A stretch of DNA of 45,866 nt. Origin: Chrysochromulina parva (lineage: Eukaryota; Haptophyta; Prymnesiales; Chrysochromulinaceae). The notes beneath the pieces were generated by a model. The model had not been told where the DNA came from, ran no database searches, and saw only the letters and a list, made by a program, of their open reading frames with translations. Both the position numbers and the translations under genes were made by a program. The DNA is taken from the NCBI GenBank assembly GCA_002887195.1, contig PJAB01000079.1, positions 1 to 45,866 on the forward strand. The letters are read 5' to 3'. This document shows, in pieces, positions 31,998 to 44,243 of this stretch; within the stretch, counting starts at the first letter, position 1; every line of letters starts with the position of its first letter.

Positions 31998-32747
31998 CTA
32001 AACCTGCGGCGCGGCTGACGAGTTTGGGCTGGGCGGCGGCAGTGTGGGCTTGGGTGACGGCGGCGGAGGGCTGTGGAGATGAGGTGGGGCGGCGGCGGTG
32101 GAGCGGCAGTGGCTGTAGTCCACCCCACAGACGAGCATCGAGACGATCACGCCGGCGAGTGCGGTGATGAAGACACCGAGTGCGATGATCTTCATGTTCT
32201 TCATCCACATAAAGCGGCGCACCGCGCGCGCCTGCTTGCGAAACTTGAAGGCTTGATGATTGAGGGTCTCGGTCTTGTCGACGAGCAGCTCAATCTTCTC
32301 ACCGCGCTCGAGGACGCGTTCAATGTTCTCCACCATCACCTGCCGCACCTCCTCAATCTCCCCCGCGACGCGCTGCACAGTATCGGGGCCCCGCGCGAAG
32401 TGGCTCATTTGCTGCTGCAGGATCGGGCTGAACTCCTCATTCATGTGAAAGGCGACCGCAGTAGCGCCCATGTCGCCGTAGCGGATGGTCCATCGGCGGT
32501 TGATTTCCTCGAGGAACACGAAGGGCAGCCGCCGCCCGAAGGCCTCATCCGCCATGCACATGTACACGAGGCCGCCTGACACGATGTAGTGGAACACGTG
32601 TTGGTCGTACACGTAGCTCATGCGGCTGTCGGTGCGAGGGATCTTCTCGAGGATTCGGCGCGTGACGGTCGTAAAGTTGCCGCTGGTGGACGTGAACTCG
32701 GCGAGCACGCATGTGCCCCGCGACACTAGCGAGTAGATTATCGGCAT
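31998..32747 (-). CDS. VAMP7: VAMP7-type longin R-SNARE
   Basis: 249 residues. The longin domain spans about 1-125 (MPIIYSLVSRGTCVLAEFTS, FLEEINRRWTIRYG). The SNARE motif spans about 129-190 with the zero-layer arginine Arg148 in IERVLERGEKIELLVDKTE. The transmembrane helix is about 187-209 (IIALGVFITALAGVIVSMLVCGV). It should be a tail-anchored vesicle SNARE for late endosomal, vacuolar or plasma membrane fusion. Unusually, about 40 residues follow the membrane helix, Pro/Ser-rich (HSPPPPSPKPTLPPPSPN), which would be lumenal or extracellular. Canonical VAMP7 ends within a few residues of the helix. The tail is read in the same frame without a visible splice signal. Confidence 0.95.
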   Translation of the reverse strand: MPIIYSLVSRGTCVLAEFTSTSGNFTTVTRRILEKIPRTDSRMSYVYDQHVFHYIVSGGLVYMCMADEAFGRRLPFVFLEEINRRWTIRYGDMGATAVAFHMNEEFSPILQQQMSHFARGPDTVQRVAGEIEEVRQVMVENIERVLERGEKIELLVDKTETLNHQAFKFRKQARAVRRFMWMKNMKIIALGVFITALAGVIVSMLVCGVDYSHCRSTAAAPPHLHSPPPPSPKPTLPPPSPNSSAAPQV

Positions 32748-32965
32748 TTGGTCCTGCGTCCTCCACCAGTCGCACCCCTAGGAGTCCATGGTCACTTGAC
32801 GACTGGACTGAAGAGTTACAGAAATCGGACAGCCCAGGATGGCGCCCCCTCCGAACCGGTGAAACGACTGGACTGAAGAGTAGCCTGACCAGAAGAGAAA
32901 CTGACGGCTCGAAACGAAACGTCGTGTTGATCGCGTTTGTGGCGTCAGTTTTCTGACTCGAAGCC
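32748..32965. promoter_or_regulatory. Divergent upstream region with 18-bp direct repeat
   Basis: 218 bp between the VAMP7 start (-) and the small acidic protein (+). ACGACTGGACTGAAGAGT occurs exactly at 32799-32816 and 32864-32881, 65 bp apart. The function of the repeat is unknown; spacing and position suggest a regulatory element or a duplicated 5' UTR. Confidence 0.4.
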
Positions 32966-33214
32966 ATGGCGGACGAGGAGGAAGTGCCGGAGCCCGAGCC
33001 CGAGCCCGAGAAGACGGACGAGGAGAAGATTGCAATCCTCAGGGATCAGCTGCGGAACGGCGACATTGGTCCCGCCAAATTTGACGCCCAATTTGTGGGT
33101 CTGTGGCTGGGGATGGTGGAGAAGAAGCTCGCAGCGAACAACCCGGGCAACTCGAACCGCAGTCTGAGGAGAGGTAACACACGCGCCAGCCTCAGCGACG
33201 TGAACATCGACTGA
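32966..33214 (+). CDS. Small acidic protein, unknown
   Basis: 82 residues with a strong start context (AAGCCATGGC). The acidic EPEPEPEPEKTDEEK N-terminus leads into a compact segment (IAILRDQLRNGDIGPAKFDAQFVGLWLGMVEKKL) and a basic Ser/Arg tail (SNRSLRRGNTRASLSDVNID). No family was recognised. The good start context, sensible composition and position opposite VAMP7 favour a real gene. Confidence 0.6.
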   Translation: MADEEEVPEPEPEPEKTDEEKIAILRDQLRNGDIGPAKFDAQFVGLWLGMVEKKLAANNPGNSNRSLRRGNTRASLSDVNID

Positions 33215-34013
33215 ACCGAAAGAGTTGAGAGAGACAGGATGCAAACGCGTGCCTTGCATCGTGTGTGGCGTGTTGTGCTAAGTCACCAAGCACTTATGGC
33301 CTTCGTCCTCGCATCTGTGCGAGCTTCTTTTTCAGCAGCACACTATCATTTACGGTTCGAGTCTCTATGATTCGAGAGACTCCAGACTCGACCTAACTCG
33401 ACCGGGGCGGTCGGGTCTGGAGCCGTTCGCCGCCGTTGAGCCCGGTCGGCCGCGCCCGCCCTATAAGGCTAACCGCCCGCCCGTGGAGCCTGGTGCCTGC
33501 GTTCGGTTACCGGCTTACCGCCCTGGGCAGCTGGGCGTGGCCGAGGTGCGTGCCAGCAGCGAGCCGAGGTGCGGTTTTTCGTCACACAGTCACAGAGCGG
33601 AGGTGCACGTCCCACGTCGCGCGCGGGACGCGCCGCCGCCGGGACGACCCGCGACCCGGGTGGGGCGCGGTCGATCTACTGTAGGCGCGTACACGAGGTG
33701 CCGTGGGGGGGGGGGGGCGGCGGCGACGGTAACGTGCGATCTTCGCGCGGCCGCGGGCGGTGCCGCCGCTCGCGCCGCTCACGGAAACCCACCGGTTCCA
33801 CGTTGCACACGCGTTACTACCTTCCCGGCGGCCCTTTGTCATCTCGCTCCATCTCTCACGTTCACACCTGCGCCTCTCTGACCTCTGTGCTCTTATGTGC
33901 TCTGTCCTCCGAGTGTCTGACAGGCCCCACAACCGAATCCCTGGTACAAGCCTGCCCACAGGTTAATGCTGAGTGGAGCCAAGGTGTATCACACATAACC
34001 CCCTCCTATCGTC
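33215..34013. other. Intergenic, GC-rich with G13 homopolymer
   Basis: About 800 bp. Short frames only, none convincing. A run of 13 G (33705-33717) is followed by GGCGG units, a likely sequencing or replication trouble spot. 33820-33960 is pyrimidine-rich, beyond the 3' end of the membrane-protein gene on the opposite strand. Confidence 0.4.
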
Positions 34014-36683
<2,670 letters not shown>

Positions 36684-37639
36684 CGGCGGCGTGGTGCTCC
36701 GAGACAGTGTCACGATGGTGTGTGGACGGCCTCACCCAGCACAGCCTCTGTGTGCCTCACGTGCACAATCTTCCGACACTTTTCTGTAACGCCGCCGGCG
36801 TACGGTTTCGTTAGGATCTCTCGAGCTCATTGGACCGGTGTCTGAGTGCGTCCCGGCACCTCCCGGTGTCTTTTTACCGGTGTCTGTGAACTGTGTCCAG
36901 TGAAAACTCACAATCAACAAAGATGAGCGCGTCCCAACGGGTGTTCACCCCCGCCGGGCACCCCCGGTGCGGGCAAAGGCATGGTCCACGGCTCCACGCC
37001 GGGGTAGACGAAAACCTGGATTAAACCTGGGTGTCCGCTCTGCCCGACAACGCGCCCACAATCGCCTCACGCGCGGGCGCCGGGCAAAACTGGTCGTTTT
37101 CCGCGATGTGCAGCCGACCAGAGGCGACCCGTTGAATTAGTCGGAGAGGGTCAGAGGCGTGAGGGTGCCGTCACAGCTCTTAGACGTTGCGACGAATCCG
37201 TCATGATTATAGGTCGGGTGTCTTCGCCATGGCCGAATCATCTTTTGCCTATAATTGAACGCCCTTCGGATGTGGGATTTTGGGTGTGGTGGCGTGGTCC
37301 GTGGACAGTACTCAGTAGCCCGCGTTGAAAGGGCGCGCGCGGCGCGCGCGGCGCGCGCATCGGTCGGTGGTGGTCGGTGGACGAGGGCGTGTAGTTCTAG
37401 TTCCGCGTTAGTCGTTACTACACCAGTTGCCGTTTTACCAACATAGGGTCGGCAGTATTGAGTATATTATAGGAGGGCGCAATTGGTAGGGCGCGTGGGG
37501 AGCGCGTGTAATTAATCTCCCAACCGACCGTGCGAGCAGTTCTGAGTTCAGCAGAACACCCGGTACACGCTCTATGTGGGTATGCCTGGGGGGCGGCGCC
37601 CCCCTCGCCACGTGTACGCTGCCTGTTGGCATGTTAAAC
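36684..37639. other. Intergenic, no gene recognised
   Basis: Nearly 1 kb. It contains CCGGTGTCT three times near 36835-36890, a triple GGCGCGCGC run near 37337-37363 and short AT-richer patches (37240-37255, 37455-37470). It should include the promoter of the polyQ membrane protein and the 3' UTR of the F-box gene. Confidence 0.4.
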
Positions 37640-38857
37640 TTAGGAGGGTGCAGTAGGAGGGCGCCCGCCCACTATTCCAGCTTGCCCACCGCCTACAACG
37701 CCGGCGTGCCGTGCTTCGCCCCTTCCAAAGGCGAGCACATCAAAGAGGAAGGGCTGACTCCCAAAGTTGAATCGGCACTCGTCGCCTCGCTCGTGGAGTG
37801 TAACGGTAGGAAGCAGGCCGAAGGCCCCATAGGCAAGACCCACACCGCCCGGATCCACGTCCACATCCTCGAACGCCGTACCCATAAGCTGACCATTCTT
37901 CGTGAAGAAGATGGAGCGCCGTTTGAAGTCGATGCCGCAGCCGATCACGTCGGGCTTGGCGGCGCAGTTCCCAAACGGCTCGGCGAACACCTCGCCTTGT
38001 ATCATCTCGGTATCTGTCGCCGTGTCGAAGACAACCGCTGGGCGGCCGACCTTATCATTCCGCCACTTGGAGCCGTCATCTGAATGATAACCATACGCCG
38101 TCTCACACCAGCCGATATGGCAATGGTTTGACGAGGGACGCCTCGATGGATGGTAATTGTCGCCGTGGGTGAGGCCTACGGAGGAGCCTGTGACGCACAC
38201 CTCGTAGTAGGCTATCATGTCCCCGCTAGGCATGAAGCTGTCCACATTGATCTGTCGGCAGATCTGATGGCTCCCGTCCTCGCTAAAACTCCTCAAGACT
38301 CCGCATCCCAGCACAAACTCACCACACAAAGAAAAAGAGATGAAGGGGTTCTGGGGTGTTTTCTCAGACGAGCCCATGCACTTGACTTGGGCCACCGCTG
38401 TACCAAACTCGACCTTGACGCTCGCGGCCTCCAAGCGCCTCAGGTAGCGCATTCGCCACGTGCCGGTCAGGTTCTGCGGGCGAGCCTTGATCGTGTTCAT
38501 GCCTTTAGAGCTGACTCGATGTCTATTCACGACCCAACGGCCCTCATTCTCCAGCCAGAGACCCAGCTTAATGAGCTTACCGTTGAGATCTGGTCGGTTG
38601 CGAAGCCCACAAAATACCCCAGTATCTCCCTCACGCAGGTCCAGCAAAGGGGGCTCTGCCATCATATGTGCACCCCACCGCTTCAGGTAGAATGCGAGCC
38701 AAACACGCTCGTCGCGACTCACCATGGCCCAAGACTTTGCAACCTTTGCGGCAGCGAGCATCTCATCGGCACCACCAAGCGCGGAAAATATAAGTGACAG
38801 TAGATCGACATCGGTGAGCACGCGCTTCATCGCATCATGCGGCTCTTCGGCCTCCAT
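37640..38857 (-). CDS. F-box / SPRY domain protein
   Basis: 405 residues from the ATG at 38857. The N-terminus (LTDVDLLSLIFSALGGADEMLAAAKVAKSWAMVSRDERVWLAFYLKRWG) is a good F-box. After a roughly 110-residue linker comes a SPRY domain: AYYEVCV, HIGWCETAYGYHSDDGSKWRND, EVFAEPFGNCAAKPDVIGCGIDFKRRSIFFTKNGQLMGTAF, and a final PTVTLHERGDECRFNFGSQPFLF. Such proteins are usually substrate receptors of SCF ubiquitin ligases, with SPRY recruiting the target; this is family knowledge. The C-terminal Gly-rich end (VVGGGQAGIVGGRPP) is low complexity. No intron is needed. Confidence 0.88.
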   Translation of the reverse strand: MEAEEPHDAMKRVLTDVDLLSLIFSALGGADEMLAAAKVAKSWAMVSRDERVWLAFYLKRWGAHMMAEPPLLDLREGDTGVFCGLRNRPDLNGKLIKLGLWLENEGRWVVNRHRVSSKGMNTIKARPQNLTGTWRMRYLRRLEAASVKVEFGTAVAQVKCMGSSEKTPQNPFISFSLCGEFVLGCGVLRSFSEDGSHQICRQINVDSFMPSGDMIAYYEVCVTGSSVGLTHGDNYHPSRRPSSNHCHIGWCETAYGYHSDDGSKWRNDKVGRPAVVFDTATDTEMIQGEVFAEPFGNCAAKPDVIGCGIDFKRRSIFFTKNGQLMGTAFEDVDVDPGGVGLAYGAFGLLPTVTLHERGDECRFNFGSQPFLFDVLAFGRGEARHAGVVGGGQAGIVGGRPPTAPS

Positions 38858-39415
38858 CGCGTGATTGGAAAACGTTTCGCTTTCGTGCAAAACGAAACTC
38901 TCCAGGTCCCTCGACGAAACTCAAAACTGCTTACAAACCCCACGACCTCGGCGTCTCGCTGCAGTGCATCACAGCTCGCTGCAGTGCAGCACTTTCCTAC
39001 GATTTAATAAAGGGCCGTCCACGTGTGCTCGTGTGGCGCTGGCCGCTGCGTATCCGGATGCGATGCTCGCTGTAGCGCGCTACGGAACGCTGCGAGCGAG
39101 CGGATTCGTACGCGGATTTCGGTTGTCATGTAGCGACAAAAAGCGCAGAAGTGCTCGCGCAGGGTGTATGCTGTATGGAGGTTGGGATCAACTTCAAACG
39201 CCGAAGCTGCGATGAACCTGGTGCACGTACGGTAGACCAGACCGGTGCGCGAGATATGCGCGAGACGGCACGCGCACGTACGACGTACCGCGATGCCCTT
39301 CACTTCGCGCTTCAGGCTGCGCGCCGCCTCGCAACCCGCTCGCAACCAATAGGCCGCGACACGCAAAGCAACCCTCGAAAGCAACCCCTTGCCCGCCTCA
39401 CTGTTGACAGCTCTC
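38858..39415. promoter_or_regulatory. Upstream region of the F-box gene, with repeated CGAAAC motifs
   Basis: 558 bp upstream of F-box/SPRY, ending at the stop of the GALT-like gene. ACGTTTCGCTTTCGTGC, AACGAAACTC and GACGAAACTC lie within 70 bp of the start codon. CTCGCTGCAGTGCA is repeated at 38955-38968 and 38975-38988. No coding sequence was recognised. Confidence 0.4.
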
Positions 39416-42033
39416 TCAGTCGTTGAACGAATCCAAGGCTGAAAAGGAGCCGAGGCGCGCGATAACCGAACCGAGTGCCGACGCCGACGCCAGTACGGGG
39501 ATCGCCATGCTGCTGTTGCTGCTGCTGCTCATGCTGCTGCTGCTGCGCGCGGTCGAGTCTGCGGTCGAGTCGGCGGGCGGCTCGGAGGAGGGCGCCGTAG
39601 CAGGCGCCGAAGAAGGCGCCGAAGCTTCCTCCTTCTCCGCAGCCGCCTCCTCCTCCTCGCCCACCTTGGTCTCGCGAAGGTTGCGCGCGGCCACGTCGGG
39701 GGCCATCATGAGCACCTGGCAGTGTGTGCCGTACTCCAGGCCGCCCTTTTTCGTGAAGGTGGGTGCCAGCTCGATGTGCCAATGGTACCACTCGGCATGC
39801 CGTGCAGAGAAGGGCGGGTTGCGCACCACTAAGTTGTAGTCGGGATTGCCGCAATAGACGTAGAGCTTGCGCGCGGCCATGCGTAGACAGTCGGCGAGCG
39901 CGGCGAGCGTGCGCTGCCCCGCGTGAGCGTCCTCATCGGGCTGGCCATGGCTGCCGGGCGCCGTATCGGGCGCCTTGCCCTCGGACACTCCGAGCAACAG
40001 GTCGGCCGTATGCCCCCACGGCATGATGTAGATGGCGTAATCACAGGGCGGAGCCCACGGGCAGAAGGCGACAAAGAGCTCGTTCTGGTACACGACGAGC
40101 TCCTGACCACACGGGCGCTCCTTGTCGACCGAGGGCTTGCGTAGGGCCCTCGCCATCGCGCAGTAGCAGCATGAGCCGTTCACCTCGTGGTGCGTGCGCG
40201 CGCAGTTGAGCATCTCCTTCGTACGAGCGGGCACGACTGGAAATCCGATCAGCTGCGAGTGCGGGTGCTGCTGCGTGGCGCCGGCCTCGAAGCCGTTGTT
40301 CTTGAAGATCATCGCAAAGGGCACGTCGCCCGAGTCGCACAGCTGCCGGTAGCGCCGCGTCCAGAGCAATAGCACCGCATATACCTCGGCGAGGCTCATG
40401 CAGGAGCCAAACGAGGCGTTGTGACGAGGCGACTCCAAGAAGAGTTCGTGCGTGCCCGCACCCTCCCACGCCTGGAAGAGGCCGCCAGCGAGCGTGGTGT
40501 GCGTCTGCACGCCTGGGCGCAGCGTCGGGAAGCGCTGCTCGATGTTGCGCGCGAGCCACGTACACGAGCGCCGGTACAGCGCGCTCGCAAAGGATGAGGT
40601 CGCCGTGACGTCGACGGAAGCGAGCACTGCTGTGAGGCTGCCATGCCCTTCGCTCGCCATGCCGCACTGCAAATCGAGGTTGTTGAGCGACGCGAGCGCA
40701 TTGGCGGCAAAGGCGGGCGGCGGCACCATCGAGCCACGCCGGAAGCCCAAGCCACGCCCCGCATCGCGCAGGAGGACGACGTCCGTGTTGACAATCTCAC
40801 CTGATGAGGGAGGCCATCAGCATGCACACATGATGAGGGAAGTAATCAGCATGCACGACGTCCGTGATGACAATCTCACCTGATGAGGGAGGCCATCAGC
40901 ATGCACACATGATGAGGGAGGCCATCAGCATGCACGACGACGTCCGTGATGACAATCTCACCTGGTGCCGGCACGTCATCGCGACACTTGGAGCAAAACG
41001 GGCACATGCCCGCCTTGTCGAGCACAAGCGAGGCGCGCTCCACGGGCAGGGCCTGCGCGACGAGCCGTGCCACGTATGGCGCGGTCGACTTGGAAGGGAT
41101 GGGCAGGCCAGGCGGGAGCGGCTCTTCATCCACGGGTGGGACGCCACCAGCCTTGTGCACTGCCTTCGGAGGTGTTGGCGGAGCGCCCGGCGTCGGCGGC
41201 GGTGTGGGGAAATGGGCGCCCGCGGCGGGGCCTGCGAGCACGAGGGCATCCTGGAGTGCGGTGATCGAGACAGTGTGGCCCTTGGCAGTCGCGCGGCGCG
41301 CAATGCGCACGAGAGCCTCGAAGGTGCTCGGGTGCTTGGCTTGCCACGCAAGCCCGCCGTCCTCGTCGAACACAGGCCACATGTCGAGGAGCTCGGTGTT
41401 GGGGCTCGCCTTGAACGGGTTGACCTTGAGCCGCGCGAGCCGCTCCGGCGCGATCACCACCACATCACCCGTCGACGCGTTCCTTCGAATCTCAGGTCGA
41501 ATCTCGGGTGGTCGTGTCGTCTTGGGCGCAACTGCCGTGACGCCCGAAGGCGGCGGACGCAGGCCTGTGAGCGAGATGGACACCTCGCCTCCGGCGACAG
41601 CCGGTAGGTAGCCCTTGGCATCGGCCCAAATGACGCGCTCGCCGTCAGCAAAGCCCGACGAAACGCACTTGACTACGCCTAGATCGCCCATGCCAGGCAG
41701 CGCCGAGAGCAGTCCGCGCGTCTGCACATTTCGGAGCGTGACACCGCCGCCGACGACAGCCACCTCGAATTGGAAGGAGTCCGCCTGCTCGCTGGCATTA
41801 TGGTGGTGCCGCACATCCTCGTCCACGACGCACAAGAAGGTGCCCTGGTGCGTCATGATAACCACGATGCGGTCACGCACGACGATGAGCGTGAACCACT
41901 CCCACGAACGAACGTGCGCGATGGTGCCAACGATCCCACCCGTTCCGGCGGAGAGGAAGCGCCCGTCGCGCGAGCGCAGCCAGCAGAGCTCCTCGCTGCG
42001 GCCGTTCATCTGAGGCGGCTGAGCGAGTTCCAT
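39416..42033 (-). CDS. GALT-family nucleotidyltransferase (ADP-glucose phosphorylase-like) with N-terminal beta-trefoil-like domain
   Basis: Exons 42033-40962 and 40800-39416 join in phase 1 to 818 residues. Residues about 10-150 (WLRSRDGRFLSAGTGG, WEWFTLIVVRDRIVVIMTHQGTFLCVV) resemble a fascin-like beta-trefoil. Residues about 190-710 are GALT-like: RRNASTGDVVVIAPERLAR, CPFCSKC, then GEIVNTDVV across the junction, MIFKNNGFEAGATQQHPHSQLIGFPVVP with the HxHxQ nucleotidyl-transfer site, a CCYC pair, and EWYHWHIELAP. HSQ followed by PVVP is the style of plant ADP-glucose phosphorylase rather than GalT (HPHGQ). Substrate is therefore inferred as a hexose-1-phosphate/NDP-hexose. The C-terminus is a Ser/Ala/Glu-rich tail. 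The trefoil fusion is unusual for the family. Confidence 0.88.
40801..40961 (-). other. Tandem-duplicated intron of the GALT-like gene (79 + 82 bp)
   Basis: Donor CACCAG|GTGAGATT, acceptor CATCAG|GTGAGATT, phase 1. A second copy of the boundary lies at 40879/40880 (ATCAG|GTGAGATT), dividing the intron into two GT...AG units of 79 and 82 bp. GTGAGATTGTCA plus about 14 following bases occurs three times: at the donor, in the middle, and at the start of the second exon. The 24-base element GCATGCTGATGGCCTCCCTC(ATCA) or a variant occurs four times. Confidence 0.93.
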
Positions 42034-42245
42034 CACGACCTGTGCACACGCTGATGTTCACACTCACCGAGGTGGTGCACAAAAACTTGTGAATTCGGTC
42101 TATTTGAACGTGAACGTAGATGAGATGTGACGCTCACCGACACCAACTCTGCACAAAGTGAACCGTAACGGCAGCGTGCTGTGCTCGCTTTTGTAGCACG
42201 CTCAGGAAGCAAGCGGGGCACTATCGTGTCTCCTGCCCCTCAAGG
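42034..42245. promoter_or_regulatory. Divergent upstream region of GALT-like and MLLE-protein genes
   Basis: 212 bp between opposing start codons, AT-richer than the genes (for example TTGTGAATTCGGTCTATTTG near 42086). It must contain both promoters; no specific element is recognised. Confidence 0.35.
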
Positions 42246-43745
42246 ATGCTCGACCCGTCGCGCCCCCTGGAATCGAGCTTTGTGGACCTCGGGGGGGAGT
42301 CGCAATGGCCCGGCTACGAAGCTGCGTATGACGATGCCTCCTCATCCGCGATCCTCGGCATGAGCTCCGAGCTGATGGTGCAGCCCGATGACCCCGAGGG
42401 CCCGCTCCTTGATGCACTCGCGCGGCTGCATGCGGAGCAGGCGCGAGCGCAACGCCTCGAGAACGCGCTAGACGTCAGCCGTGCTCTGGGGGGCCTTTCC
42501 CACAGTCCCAAGCCGACCAAGGCTGCCGTCTGTGTGCAGTCCTTCCTCCGTGGCCATCGTGCCCGAGGGGTCGCAGCGGCGGCACGTGCACGCAATCGCG
42601 AGCACGCAGCATGCCTGCTGCAGGCGCACATCCGCCTCTGGCTCGCGCACCGGGCCCACCTTGACGCCAAAGCCCGCCGGCTGCAGCGCGCGTTGCGCCA
42701 CTACATGCAGTCCACACTCCCATCGAAGAGCATATCGGCACTCCTTCGTAACCTCATGCGGGCGCGAGCCGCCGCATCGCTCGTGGAGGCCGAGCATGCG
42801 GCGGCATGCGCCGCCCTGCACGCCGAGCACGCGGCGGCTTTGGCCAAGAAAGACGAGGCAATCGAACGCCTCATCCAGCTGCTCAGCGACAAGCCGTGGC
42901 ACATCGGTGCGAGCGACATTGCCACGTCGCCAGGCAAGGGGGCAGCTAGCAGCGCGTCCGTGCCCCCACCCCCCAATCCCTTCGGCCAGGGATTCCACCC
43001 GGGCGTCGAATGCGACCGCTCGGGCATGATCCCGATCGTGGGCATGCGCTTCCACCTGCTCGGACACAATTACGACCTGTGCCAGGCGGAGTATGACAAG
43101 CTGAGCGCCGTCGAGAAGGGACAGTACGAGGCGATTCCGCCCCCTGTAGGCGGGTTCATGGGCGTGGCGAACGGCGCGCCGTCCGAGGTGGCAGCTAGAG
43201 CGGCGGAGAAGGAAGCGCACCAGAAGGCAAAGGAGGAGAAGGCAAAGGATGAGAAGGAGCAGAAGCAGCTCCTTGGTGAGCGCCTCTTCCCGCTCATCTC
43301 CCAGGTCCAGCCGTTTCGGGCACGCAGGATCACGGGCATGCTCCTCGAGATGGGCAACGGCGAGCTGCTCCACCTGCTCAAGTCACCCGAGGCGCTCAAG
43401 GCCAAGGTCATGGAGGCGGTCTCCGTGCTCGAGATGCGCGCAGGCGGCTTTGCCGAGGCTGAAGCTTTCGTTCAGGCCTCCAAGCTGCGCGAGGCCGAGT
43501 TGAGGATCCACGGGCTGCTCACGGAGAAGGCGGGGCTTGCCCGGCAGCTCCACTCGCAGCTCGAGGCCAACCGCGTCCTCGCTGAGGAGGCAACGGCCTT
43601 CCGGCTCGCAAGGGACGCCGCAGAGGAGCGCGCGAGTGAGCTCCTCGCTCAGCGGCTCAACGACGAAGAGCGCAGCGCTGCTGCGTTGCCGGTCACCCAT
43701 GGCAGCGCCCCAGTGGCACCGCGTGGATGGGCCTATAGAGCCTGA
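42246..43745 (+). CDS. IQ-motif protein with degenerate ZZ finger and PABP-type MLLE domain
   Basis: 499 residues, single exon. Two IQ-like motifs: [18 protein letters not shown] (93-110) and [17 protein letters not shown] (121-137). An Ala/Glu-rich helix occupies 170-215. A ZZ-like segment ([33 protein letters not shown], 251-283) lacks half its zinc ligands: CDRS and CQAE replace the usual C-x2-C pairs. Residues 343-397 are a clear MLLE/PABC domain (LGERLFPLI...[23 protein letters not shown]), with the KITGMLLE-type PAM2-binding core. A coiled coil follows to the end. MLLE is otherwise known from poly(A)-binding protein and UBR5-type ligases; no RRM or HECT is present here. A role linking calmodulin signalling to PAM2-containing mRNA regulators is inference. 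Confidence 0.88.
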   Translation: MLDPSRPLESSFVDLGGESQWPGYEAAYDDASSSAILGMSSELMVQPDDPEGPLLDALARLHAEQARAQRLENALDVSRALGGLSHSPKPTKAAVCVQSFLRGHRARGVAAAARARNREHAACLLQAHIRLWLAHRAHLDAKARRLQRALRHYMQSTLPSKSISALLRNLMRARAAASLVEAEHAAACAALHAEHAAALAKKDEAIERLIQLLSDKPWHIGASDIATSPGKGAASSASVPPPPNPFGQGFHPGVECDRSGMIPIVGMRFHLLGHNYDLCQAEYDKLSAVEKGQYEAIPPPVGGFMGVANGAPSEVAARAAEKEAHQKAKEEKAKDEKEQKQLLGERLFPLISQVQPFRARRITGMLLEMGNGELLHLLKSPEALKAKVMEAVSVLEMRAGGFAEAEAFVQASKLREAELRIHGLLTEKAGLARQLHSQLEANRVLAEEATAFRLARDAAEERASELLAQRLNDEERSAAALPVTHGSAPVAPRGWAYRA

Positions 43746-44243
43746 GCCTAGCTTACCTGCTCCCGCCTCTGGCTCTGCTCTCTCTCTCGTCTCTCACGCC
43801 GTCTGGGCTCGTGTTTATACCTGTGCGACGTGTGGTGCCCATGTCTGGCCTTCCCCATTGCCTTGCCTTGCCTTGGGTGCATGAACGATGCAGTGGTGCG
43901 ACACGCCGGAGACGGGACAGCCAAGTCGCGTTTGTGCAAAGGGCCGCCTGCTTCTGGCGGCTGGGAGGGCGCTCGCCTGGTCTGAACTGAATACCTCCAC
44001 CTGGTGGCGCAGACGCGCAGTGTGCCGAGCCCGAGCCCGCCCGGTGTGTTCCAACCGCCTGATGTCGAGATTTCGGTGTGTTGTGTAGCACATTCAAATC
44101 CCAAACAGGTGTAGGGTTGGGGCCTCCCTGTAGTGTGTAGATGAACAAGAATCGCAAAAATAAGACTAAAAAAGGGGTTTGAGAGGACCAAGGGAAGACA
44201 TTCCCTCTGTTCACACGGATCTGTTCACGCTCCCGTTTTCCGT
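43746..44243. other. Intergenic, no gene recognised
   Basis: 498 bp between two plus-strand genes. TTGCC repeats occur at 43857-43873 and an A-rich stretch (AAAAATAAGACTAAAAAAGG, 44155-44174) lies 70-90 bp before the next start codon, a plausible core-promoter region. Confidence 0.4.

Noticed and set aside
40801..40961. Repeats in the GALT-like intron as a CRISPR-like array
   Set aside because: Units are contiguous without unique spacers, lie inside a eukaryotic intron, and start and end with splice signals.
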